Shown: piece after piece, positions 36,189 through 48,400 of the stretch | Numbering within the stretch: position 1 is the first letter of the stretch | How the letters are laid out: each line of letters opens with the position of its first letter | Source: Bradysia coprophila | Taxonomy: Eukaryota; Arthropoda; Insecta; Diptera; Sciaridae | DNA length: 64,000 bases | Reading direction: 5' to 3' | Assembly (NCBI RefSeq): GCF_014529535.1 | Contig: NW_023503632.1 | Location: 248,001-312,000 of the forward strand | The notes under the pieces: generated by a model | Told to the model about the DNA's origin: nothing | The model's database searches: none | Seen by the model: the letters and a program-made list of their open reading frames with translations, nothing else | Program-made: the position numbers and the translations under genes

Positions 36189-39100
36189 CCTACAATTACT
36201 ACTATTGGAGAATAATGATGGGATAATTAAAACAATTGGAATTCAGTGAGTTTAACTTATTATATTTTTTTAATCTTAAATTTACATAGTAATGTATTTC
36301 ATTCATGACATAAAATCCCAAAATAAAAAGAGAAATTGAAAAAACTAATTAAAAAAGAAAAGAAAAGAAAAGCCGACCTTCACAATTGGAAGCGGTAAAA
36401 ATATTGTAAAAACAACTAAACGAAAAACAAAAACAAAACCTTGACTTTATAAAAGGAAACAGATTTCATTTAAATTGCAATTACATAACTTATAATTCAC
36501 TTCATTTTGTTTATAAATTATTAACTAATGCATTATTTCACAAAATAAATAACCAATTCATTTAATAGGCTGTCTATTACATTTTATTTAAATAGTTTTT
36601 ATAATAGGTTTTCTTTCTTTCTTTTTATGAATTAATGTTGCGGTTATAATAAGGTTTTTCTTCTTTTTTTTAAATGGCAGTCTTGTGAATAAGGAATCCC
36701 ACATCAAAGTTGTATAGTTCACTTTTTGTTTTTATTTATTTCTTCTATTTTAATTTAACTTTATTCATGTTTTGCGCATGACTTTGCGTGTTGTTTCATT
36801 TTACTTTTTTATTTCCTTCTGTGTGTTTGTTTTCTTTCTTCAATATATAATATAATTTTTCTTATCTATAGTTTTCTTGTGGTACATACACTCTCTGTAT
36901 TTTACGTCTAAATTGAAATTATAAATATAAAAAATGTGTAACTTTAGTTTTTAATAGTTAATTTTTCTTACATTTTTGTTTTCTTTATTATTTAACTCTT
37001 TTCTTTACCTTCTCTTTCTTCGTTCATTTTAGTTGTGTGTATATTCATCCTATGGAATATACAAAATATTCCAGAAAATATTTTTCTTTTAATTTAAAAT
37101 TCTTTTTATTTAAAGACAGAAAATAGAATTTAATTTTTTTTTTTTTTTTAAATTAGCTAAATAGAATTTGTTTTAATATGCCCCACCGTTTGCGTAAACA
37201 CATTCTCTTAAAACAAAAAACACGAAAATTAAACTGGTTTATAGTCTGAGTGATCAGTGATTTTAAAAGCAAAATATTTAAAACAAAAAATAAAACAACA
37301 AAACAACGACTCTCTCTATCTTGATCACAAAAAAAAATATATAATATAAAATATAAAAAATTTGGGCTACAAGTAACACTAATAGTTGTATTGATTGAGT
37401 TAATACAGTAGATCAGGACCTACTTTTGAGAACAAATTTCTGTAAATTATCCGAAATACAATGATTAAATAATTTCGGTGTGCCGATCTAGCAACAGCTG
37501 GCTTTGTATTAGCTGGTGAACATTGTTTACTTTGCGTCTACTTTGCTAGGAGTTGCGGGAATCGTTAATAATTTGAAAAGTGGCTCATCATTAACAATGG
37601 GTAGAATCTCGCATTAAAAAAAAAATAAACTTCCGAAGATTGTTCTGATCAGTAAATGGATAATATGAACGTTTTAAGTCTGAATTTTTAAAGACGGCAA
37701 GTCCAAAAGAATTTAATGTTCTACTCTTTTCCGGTATTATTTTACGTAAAACTTTCTTTACATTGGTTACATAAGGTACATAAGGTTACACTATTTACCC
37801 TGTAAATATGAATAAGTTTCGTCACAAGAAAACAATAAGAAATACAGCTTAGTTAGCATAAAAATAACAATAAACCATTTTGACCACTTTTGACTATTCC
37901 TGACCTAGACATGGCACATTTGCCACATTACTTGGATGGAAGTTCGATTTTCATTTTTTTTTTAAATGTGTCATTGTACCAATCGTACAAATTATTAACG
38001 ATTCCTGCCACTCCCAGCAAAATAAACGCAAAGTAAACAATGTTCACCAGCTGATACAAAATCAGCTGTTGCTAGATCAGCACATCGAAATTGATTGATC
38101 ATTTACTCGATTTTTTTTGAATATTTATCGAAATCGATGAAATGAAGAAAATTCGAAGAAAATGATTTCACAATGATTTCACGAAAGCTGTCACTCTCGT
38201 AGGCCCTACATTCGAATATAAGATTTAGTGTCGACGAAAATCTTGTAGATATCACTAGTCAACGTATTTAACGCTATCCACATATTCCACAAGAGCGGTG
38301 CCTACGTTTAGGAATTTAATTCTTAAAAATTCCTGAAAATTCTGAAATTTATGGAATTTTTACGAATTTTAAGGAAATAAATTTCCAAAAATATGCCTAG
38401 CAAGAGCAATATTTGAATAGTACTCGATGATTTAGCATTGCATCGACTGTAAATTTTTGCTCGAAATGGGTCTTCCAGTCAGAGTAATCCTGACAATTAA
38501 CAAAATCAAAAAATTCTTAGCTTACGCTCCTCCAAAAATAAAAATAAAAATCAAGGAAAATGTTGCAATTTAATCATATATGATGGGTAAATAACTGGGC
38601 ATTCATAGGAACGTTAATTACTCAAATCAATTAAACAATTAGTAAATGGACGCAGATGTACGCTTGGTATTAATGTTACGCATTAAAATATTCACAAGCG
38701 GCTTTGATACATGGAAAATGAACCATCTACAACATCCGGTCTCACTGGTATCGACGGCTAGTCAGCTGTTATGATTTATGAAAACAGTACGCCTTGAGCA
38801 ATATAGTACAATGGAGACAACCGTCACGAAACGACTATTCTTGTCGATGCGGAATGGGGGAGGTTGGGGATTTGTGTTTATCGGTGAGGTTTCGTTGATC
38901 GGGCAGATAAGATCGAATTGATTTCTTTTGCACTGAATTCAATGCGGAAGCCCTACCCCGTATAAATTTGCAGAGTTTTAGTCATAGCTGTTATCTGAAG
39001 TTATGCCCATTGTGAAATTCAAACTTCTGTCAAATGAAATCAAAATTTTATTGACTTTCTGAACACAAGATATCGCCTGAAATGGATAACGGAACGATGA

Positions 39101-39480
39101 TAACAACAAGCCCTCAGGCGCAACAGACGATGAAATTAATAATAGAAATTGCCCATTAAATACAAAAATCTCCAGTGAACAGAAAAAAAAATGTGAAAAA
39201 CAAAAAAAAACAAAAAAAGTTTGTGTTCAAAAACCCAACACTTATCCGATGCTAGCCAATAGAAAGAAGTATATAACGAAAAGAGGGGTGCAATTATTTA
39301 CAGTAAATTGAAAAAAAAAATTAAAACCAAAACAGAAGGTGCGCCTTCAGTAGAATTGCCTTTGTAATTCCTTGTATTCCCTGTGTTCGCAATCAGCATC
39401 ATCCATCAATGTGATGCAAGAAAAATATGTAAAACAAACCAAATAGTTTTCCCCATGTCTGGCTGGCTGCACGCAGCCAA
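36189..39480 (-). other. 3' flank / probable 3' UTR of the IRS gene
   Basis: Very AT-rich, with many T and A runs. Several minus-strand AATAAA signals (plus-strand TTTATT) occur, for example in 36500-36780, so a long 3' UTR is likely, but its end cannot be fixed. The inverted repeat at 37460-38103 lies inside. Confidence 0.4.
37460..38103. repeat. Inverted pair of about 117-bp segments
   Basis: Segment 37460-37578 (AATGATT, GATCTAGCAACAGCTG, GGTGAACATTGTTTACTTTG, GGAATCGTTAATAATTTG) is repeated in inverted orientation at 37987-38103. The minus-strand copy has an open frame after a CTAG that could act as acceptor: LVNIVYFAFILLGVAGIVNN, then LYDWYNDTFKKK, with a stop near 37932. It resembles the last membrane segment of a membrane protein. 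The plus-strand copy has TAG where the other has CAG. Either a fold-back element or two inverted gene fragments would fit. Confidence 0.6.
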
Positions 39481-42400
39481 TTACTGTGAGTTATGAGTAT
39501 TCGTTTCTGCACGTTCACCACACTTCGCAAAATCAATTTGTGCATATGTAAAGCTTGGCTGTTCCATCTGAACATTATTCGCGTTCGGGCTCGGACTAGT
39601 CGAATCGTCCGAGTTGGATTTCGATGACTGCTGTGAATCGGTGGCATTCGTTGCAACGCCAATGTCTACCTTCAGTTTAGTGGACGATTTGTTTCCGTCG
39701 GTTGCTGGCAGATCCAGACTTGCATAGTGCAGTCCTCGCTCCGAGCTGACCGATGGCGGTCGTGATGTTTTCGTCGCACAAGTGCTACTGTTCGAATCGG
39801 CCTCGGAAAACGATTGCGGTCGATGGACTTGCATTGGAGATGGACTTTGACATTTGCTGCCGCATAATGTTGACGACGATGACGACGTGGACGTTGAGGA
39901 AGACGTTGATGTAGTGGGTAGGCGATCACAATTGACGGAATTGGGTCGCGTTAATGAGGCTGAGGCGGTTGATGATTTCGAAATCTTTTCACTATTGACG
40001 GAATTCGGTCGAGTGGTTGCTACTCGGCCCGCTTGGGCTTGATATGAAATATTTGTATCACTCCGGATGTGTAACATTTCGTAGTTATGACTAGAAGTCG
40101 CTCGTTCCGATAGTTGTCGACTGAAGGCCGACTGTCTGGAAATTACTGGGTCGGTAGGACTGATTCGCATTCGCATCAGCATTTCATCGGTGTTCGACGG
40201 TATCGGTTTGAATCCTTTCGATGCGTCCAAACTGTTGGTTCCGATCGTAACCGGAACGGATTTTTTCGTTGCGTTTGGTACTGTTTGTTGTTGAGCCGGA
40301 GCTGATAGCTTACGGGGTGCAGCAGGATTCATGACTGTATAGTCTCCTTCCGTCGATGAATTTACAACACTGGTGGTTCGGGACAGTGGTCTTCTTTCTG
40401 TGCGCGTATTTGTTAATTCCGAGTTGTGTTTCGAATGATTGACAAAATTTGTTGAGGTGATCGTTGCTTTCGATGAACTGTTACTGCTACCACCGTCCCC
40501 TACTCCTCCTCCTCCAAGCGTCATATCTGCATAGTCATTGCTCAAAACGTCCACCTGCGGACGAATCAGGCATGTTGAGGTATCCATTGGCACATCTGTG
40601 GTTAAAACTTTAATGTTTTTTGTAAATGACATTGTTGCTGGCTGCTCTTCTTCTTCTTCGGATAAGCGAAGAGTTCCAGTTGTCCCATCAACGAGGCACT
40701 TTCGAGGTAAATTATTCTCATCGATTGAGGCTTGACTACTTGGACTAAACGGAAACATGGCTGGATGTGATCCGGACGGCGTTACAATACCGCTATCCTT
40801 CGAATCGCATCGCGTTGCTGTTGATGTTAGTGGAATATTACTCTTTTTCCTTAATTGGATATCGATTGGCAGTGAGCTGAGTCTTGGTTCAATTTTGAGT
40901 GCGGCTGCATTGTACAATTGAGGCCGGCCGGCATTCATGTAAATGTATTCGTCAGACACGGGTTTTTCGGAAATGTTGTTGTTGTTATTGTTGTTGTTGT
41001 TGTTAATTCCGCCGGCAGTGGTGCTGGATGGTTTGTTCCAAAACATTTCCATGTAGCCTTCGGGGGCGCTTAAAGTTTTCGGCAATTCAATGTCCATGAC
41101 ACGTTGATGGTTCATTGTGTGAGTGGTGGGACTCATGTTCAGGTAGTCATCCATAGAGCCTCTGGGTGATTGGGCCACGGGTTGGCTTTGTTGGCTCGAC
41201 ATTGACATGTCCATGTAATTGTTGTTTCGGTTCACCGATCCCATTGTCTTTGGAGATTTGATTGGAGACGTGGACATGCTAAGCAGAGTTTTGAAACTGC
41301 CTTTATTGCTGCCAGAGCCGACAGGTTTCATATCGAGGTAACTGTAGTCTTGACGCGCGCCTATCACAAATTGAAACGCGCATCAGAAAATCATTTCGAA
41401 TTCCAAACAAATCGGTTCTCTTACCTGGAAACATCGGTTCGTATTCGTTGATGGCCGGTTTCATTTCGACGTAGCCACTGGGCTTTGACGATGGCAACAG
41501 ATCAAGTCCATCATACTTTCTGACGGTTGGAACTAGCATCGGCAACGACATTTTCTTGGTGGCGTTATTTTGAGGTTTCTGCGTTGACAGTAGAGACTGC
41601 GTTTGTGGCGGTGTTTGTGTAGGGGGTGCAAAATCGATCTCCATTAAATCGTCCATTGGCATCGACGCAGGACCTTTGTTTATCAGAATCGGAGCACTGG
41701 ATGATTTGTTTGACTTGTATACGTTGTTGTTGGTTAAATTGGCTGCGTCGTGTTGCGTCAGACTTGACAATGGAGCTGTTTGAGGTGCCGTTCCGCGATA
41801 TAAATCGGAACGAGCCACTTTAGCCTTTGAGCCCACTGAAAATGCCCGCGCTCGAGCACTGTGCTCGGAAGTGAGTAAATCGACGCGAAGCTTTCGCTTG
41901 TTGTGCTCCAATCTACTACCAACGGAGTATGCACGAAGAGGACGTTCGGAGAGTAGGCTGAAAAAAAAAGATTTTGTTATGAAGACACAGCGAACCGCAA
42001 ATTCGATTTCAGTTTACCTTGTGTCCTCCTCGTCGGGTGTAAATCGAGAAACAACTTTTTCCAATTGATACTCGGCGAACCGAAGGTCTGTTGACGGGGT
42101 TCCCGATGTTATACTGCACGACGATGCAGCTGAACTCATTCCGTCCACAGGTCTCCGTGACTGTTCCATATCGACATAATGTTCGGCTTGGTCTGTGTCA
42201 ACGTAGCACCCATTTTCTGTATCTTCAGCAAGGCTTGAAGCACGACTATGCGCTCCGGAACTGTTTGTGTATAAGCTGAACGGGGGAAAATCAACATTTT
42301 TTACCTATCGAAACCAATGGTATCGGAAGAAATCAATTTACCTTCGACCACCCAAATCAACACCAGGAGACATCACCATATATCCCTGATGGTCCGGCGA

Positions 42401-45400
42401 GCTTCCACAAGGACTATACATGTCATAGTTCAAAGGAGGCGCCGGACTTCCCTTACGAATAATTTGGCTAATTGGCAATGACAACGAACCATTTCGTTTT
42501 GTGATATCTGGTGACGTTCGTTTGTTGTTATCACCGTAGAAAAAGTCATCGGGGTTTTCTTCGGGAATCACTGAACCGGTTGATCGTTGACTGAAAGTTG
42601 TAATAATGATTAGAACCGGAACGGCGCTTCAATGAAAAATTGAATTTTACTTGTAAAACTTCCAATTGCCCCCTTCATCCGGAGTAATTGGATTGCTCAG
42701 TCCATCAGTTTCATCGATGCTCAGCGATGATCCATCACTTTCCGAACATCCAGCCGACGGACTGAGTGGAGTGCCATGAATGGGTGGACTGTGACTGTGT
42801 CGATTCGTGTACATTGAATGCGGACGATTAGCCAATGGTATTGAACGAGGCGGGGGCATGGAAGTATTTTGTTGATTCGAATGGATAGTATCGCTAATTG
42901 TACGATTTCTTGTCGGTAAACTGTCACACCTCTCTCTACCGATGCCTAGATTTAGATATAAGACAACATAATGCAATTGTGGTTGTTTCAAATTGATTTT
43001 TGGGTTTAATTATTTGGAAAAAATTCGTTTAAAAATCATTTAGAGTAAAAATATTGAAAATTAAAGCGAAAAATAATTAGCTGAGTTGCAATTCGTGTTT
43101 GTGTAATACAATTAGATTCATTTAAGCATGCAACGGAGATTCACTGCCTTAACAAAAATTATATCAATTCATTCATGTCATGTTAATGCAACCGATAAAA
43201 AAAATAAAATTTTCGTCTTAACGTTGTTCTTTGACCCTATCCAGAGATCAAACGCAACTAATATTACCGAACACCTACGGGATGTTATCACAAAAATAAT
43301 TTTCAAATAAAATTTCGCTGAAATTTCAATACAAAAATTAACGCAAATTTCTCGGTGTTTTCGGCTATGTCGTCAAGTCCTATTGACTGTGAACCCAAAT
43401 CCAATTCAGTTGTTCCATGAAATCATTAACTTGAAGGTAAATTTCACAGAAATGAATCACTTTGAAAGACTAGTCAATGTACCCTTTGCAAATTTGTAGC
43501 CTACAATTAGGCGGGAAATATTTTTTTGATAATTTTTCTGAACCAAAATCTTTTCTTTTAAGTAAAACCACGCAAAAATTTGTTACTTTTAAAGGAAAAA
43601 CTGGTTTGTGAGTCATAACGCATACTTGCAGAAACCTGTGCAGATAACGTAGATTTACACAATCTGCAATGGTTTCTCCGAGTGGGGTAAGTTATGACTC
43701 ACAAACCAGTTTTTCCTTTAAAAGCAACACATTTTTGCGTGGTTTAATTGATATACTTTTTCAAAAAAAAGAAGATTTTGGTTCAGAGAAGTCATACAAA
43801 AAACAAATATTTTTCCGCCTGGATGTAGCTTAAAAATTTGAAAAAGGTGCATTCCTCTTAAGAGTTGTGGACACTACATTTAGAGTCTACATTAAGGCGT
43901 TTCATATTATATTATCGATGATTAGTGTCTTTTCACCAGTGTCAGTATGTCAGTATGACCAGTTCTGAGAAAAATCAGTTTTCCTGAATTTGCAGAAACG
44001 GCTGAATTTTCTCAAAGATGGTCAAAAATCAAATTTATTCTCTTCTAAAAGCTAACACATTTGTGGCGGCTATTGCGGTCTTACATTTTTGAAAGACAAT
44101 TTTTATAAAAAGATATCATCAAAAATCCAGTACTTAAAAGTGACTTTTCAACAAAGCGTCCATTCCTCTTAAAAGGCATCGATGCTTTACTGAAAAGCAT
44201 GCACTTGGGCATTTTTTTAATTTTAGTTTACTTTTGATGATATCTTTCCACCAGAATCTTTTTTCAAAAATATAGGACCGCAATAGCGATCACGGCTTTC
44301 AACAGAAAACAGATTTGGCTGTTGCAGTTTGATCAGCTCTGAGAAACAACCAAAAATAATTTTATTTAAGGCTAACACATTCGTGGTAGTTATTGCGGTC
44401 GTACATTTTTCAAAAACGATTCTGATGAAAATTTATCATCGAAAATGGAATACGAGACTCTCCAATGTAGGCTACAATTTTAGCTAAGCATCGACGCCTC
44501 TTAACACGTAAGCTAACATTCTCCTTATTTTAAACGTTAGAAGCTTCTTGGTTCCTGATGTCTTTCCAAAATGGTGTGTACAACCGATGAACCAATGAAC
44601 GATGAAGTAAGATTATGGATCTTTAACGTTACAGTGGGGTTTTTTTAGCTCTGAACATATTGGAGATTCTTTAGTGTTTTGAAAGTCATCGATGTTCCTA
44701 GTAAACTATGTGTTTCCAGGCTACAATATTTTGGCGCAAAATTTGAAAAAGCCTTAGAGAATTCAAATTTTGCGCCAACACATCATTTTAAAACTGGAAA
44801 TCACTTAATTGACTGGGAAAATCGATGACTTTTAAACCTCTGATAAATCTAAAATTGTGTTTTCTTAAGGTGCAGAAACTGTAAGTAACATTTCTATTTC
44901 TATTTTCTAAAGAACACTTGCTTTCGGGTAGCTCTAGCAACATTCCCGACAAATAACCGAGCTAAAGTGTAGTTCTATCAATAATGGCTCATGAACTTGT
45001 CACCAAAATTATAATGAGAAACAAGTGACGTCTTTATATACGGATTGTAGTAGGTACAGACTACACTCTATACGGCTTGAAAATATGTCTGTGCCGAGTA
45101 ATGCCCGCGTACACGTGACTTTCTCGTGCTCAATGTTGAGCGAATATTTACTAAGAAAATTTGTTTTTGTCGACCTGCAACAATTGAATTTAACTTTGTT
45201 TCAGCTGTTTTCGTTCACATTCACATAGAATTACTGATCATTGTGCGCGCGTGTGTATGTATTGTTGATTATACGATCATACCAGCTGAATGAGAACAGC
45301 TGAAACCAGTTGAAATCAGTTTCGGTAGGTCTTCATCTCCGATTGTAAATAAAAGAACCGATGAAAATGACGAAGGCGTTAAAGTATATTAACAACACAG

Positions 45401-48400
45401 GTCCTTTACAACAGCGGGACAGAAATAATGTCTGTACTACGGCTGCTGCGAAGTCTTCCATACTGTTGATTACTTATGCCGACAGTACCCAGGGCGAGTT
45501 GGTGTTAGACGACACCAAGCTTATCGCATCAAAGATACATTTCAATTTGACGATTCAAGTTTTCTAATAATTTTCAAAAAGACATCTGTATGTCCTAATC
45601 GTTCACTTCCGCCGGGATGACACATTATAGTTGTGTAGCATATTGATTGACTGCCGTTAAAATAGTGAAGAGGCATAAACGAGGTGAGATGTTAAGTTTT
45701 TGGTTAAAAGTCACAGACGAGCATGAGTGCAGTTTATTGTCAGTGACCACAAATTAGTAGAAAACGAATGACAATTTATTAAGAGAATGAAAGAGGTAGT
45801 GAGGTTAGAACATAACATAAAGTAAGAAGGTAAGAACCAAAAATGCAAAACCAAAAAAACAAAAATGATGAAATACATACTCCTCACGCAATTGTTGCCT
45901 GATCGACCTCTTTGCAATGCTAATGACAGACCACCTACATAAGAGGACTGAATGAATCCACCCATGAACATTTTATTATTGAAAATATTTTTTAAAGCAG
46001 GCGATTTGTCATTGTGACCACCGTACGGGTCAATGGTATTGTAGAACGTGACCGAATGTATAGCTCCGCTATTTATTTCGTCATTTTTCAGACTGTTTTC
46101 CGCCGTAGTCGTCATCAGAGTTGGTATGTTCGGATGATTGTCTTGATTCTCAGTTACAGTGCAAGTACACATGGCTCTGCTATTATCGACAAGAGCCGTT
46201 TCATTGAGAACATTGTTCTGATGGGATGAGATGGACATGGAGGACTGCGATTTTATGTTATGGATGTGATTATTGTTTTGATGGTGGTCATTGGTCAATT
46301 TATTGCTTTTCGAACAAATGCTGTCCCGTGACGATCTGGGTGATGGGTTCGAATTTAATGAGTTCAGTTGGATAGCAGTCTCTTCGGTTAGTGGTAGTGA
46401 TCGTGTACGTTGATGTATGGGTTGGATAGTGAAACACGTCGGTCCCAACGCTCCTTTGCTCACACTATTATTGTTTGTGTAATTTGGCACGGCGGGCAAA
46501 ATATTCGACGAACTACCAAGAGTCTGTGTAGTCGTTGCAATGGGTAATGACAAAGCCCGATGATGACTAACTGATGGTGCAACAACTGCGAAAATAATTT
46601 TTAAATAAATCCAAAAATTTGTGAAGAAGGAAAGTCGTTTGTTTTAGTGTGTGTGTGTGTGACGTGATAGGTCGTTGAGTTAAGTGGATTAGATGATGGA
46701 AAGGCGATCAATGAATCCAGTGTTATTCATAGCATGTTTCTTAATCTTAATAAGGCCTTGTCAGGTGAATTACAATTTTAGCTTCAAATGTTTATGTTCA
46801 ATAAAGCGAGCGAAAATGAATTATAAAAATATGAAGCCACACAGCCACATGCAGATATAGTTATGTAAATGCAAAACCATTTTCCTTCCTACTCTGTATT
46901 TATGATGTGAAAAAACGAGCACACCAATCGGTCCTTAACTTTCAATGGAAAATCTGTCAACCATATTTCTATTTACAGCTGTCCCCTCCAAGGACTATTT
47001 GAAAGTTTTCCTTTATTCCTTTCTTATTTACATCTTGGGATTCAGAATTGGCATGCAATTATGTCCTTATATCAAAGTCAGCATAGCGTCAACGGAGAAA
47101 CGAATATCATTACAATAAATTGTTGGATTAACAAAGTAAAGTGAAAAATGTATTTACAGCGAAATCTTATTTCTTTTACCTCCTCAACCTTTTACCAATT
47201 TTTTTTTTAATTTGAATAAACTCATTTGGGTGGGAACAATCCATATTAATGATTCTCATCGCTTGATTCAGGGATGATTAATATGTGGTTTATCGATTCG
47301 GAATAAATCGTTTAAAATTCGCTAAGTTTAAAATTATTTAACAATTCTTAGCGAATTCTAAAGATTTTTGACTTTTTTAGTCAGACTTGTTAACTTACAA
47401 TTGTCATCTTAAAAGTTTCACACCTATGCACCTGTCGTACTCTTAAAGTGACATCGGTTCAGTTAGAGATCATAAATTACGTAACGTCTTTGCAGTGCTG
47501 TCATTAAAATTGAAACTTAAATAACTCGAGAAATACACGGCACGCGAAGTTAAAACGATGTTCTATCCACCATTTGTGAGTATAACATAGTTTTGAAATC
47601 GCAGGCTTCGTACATCTCGAGTTATTTAAGATTTAATTTTGATGACAGCACTGCAAAAGCGTTACGTAATTTCCGAATGATCCTTTAAGGATATTTGCGG
47701 AGAAAACGTGGAACTTTGAATATAGAACAACCGAATGAATAACTTTTGATTTTTTACCCAAAAATATTTACAAACTTCAAAACCGACAATCACCCGCCTT
47801 TTTTACACTTTAACCACCATCAATGGAATCATGGTTTTCTGTTTGATTTTTTTTTTTCTCAAATAAGGTTCATGGTTACCACAAGAGTTCCCTCAAATAT
47901 TTCAATCGCCACAAATACAATCTTTTTGGTCATTTTGTTGACATCATCAGGAGTTTTATCGACTTTCAAATTTCGCCCTACTTCCCATAATTAGTTTTGT
48001 GACGATTGCCCGAATGTTTGAGCTAAAAATTATATTATCAAGAACTGAAACAAATCGGAGCGAACTCGCAATTACCTTTGAGTTTATCAATACTCAAAAT
48101 TGAATATCTAAATCAATTATAGTTATAGGTAGTGAAATTTCAGTGATGAATTCTCTTGAAAAAAAAGACGGCCGAAATTGGACTCATCTTCCAGCGAATT
48201 TTTTTTTTGTATGTGCCTAGATAGGTATTGGTCCCTAGACGCCAAATCTACTTTCAAAAAAATTCTTCTAAGCTTGTGTTTCTAGTGAGAGGTTACCAAA
48301 AATCGAAAACATAAACTTATCTTACAGAAATTTATCCAGTTACACGAACCGTACAGGGTCGTGTGGGTGTCATTAGAAAGGTAATTACCAAGTACTTTTG

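Larger units (their letters stand above)
42946..45880 (-). other. IRS intron with three fold-back elements
   Basis: A 2.9-kb intron between coding exons 45881-46585 and 42651-42945. Positions 43475-44853 are almost wholly occupied by three inverted-repeat elements, listed separately. Positions 44860-45880 contain no recognisable exon. Confidence 0.6.
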
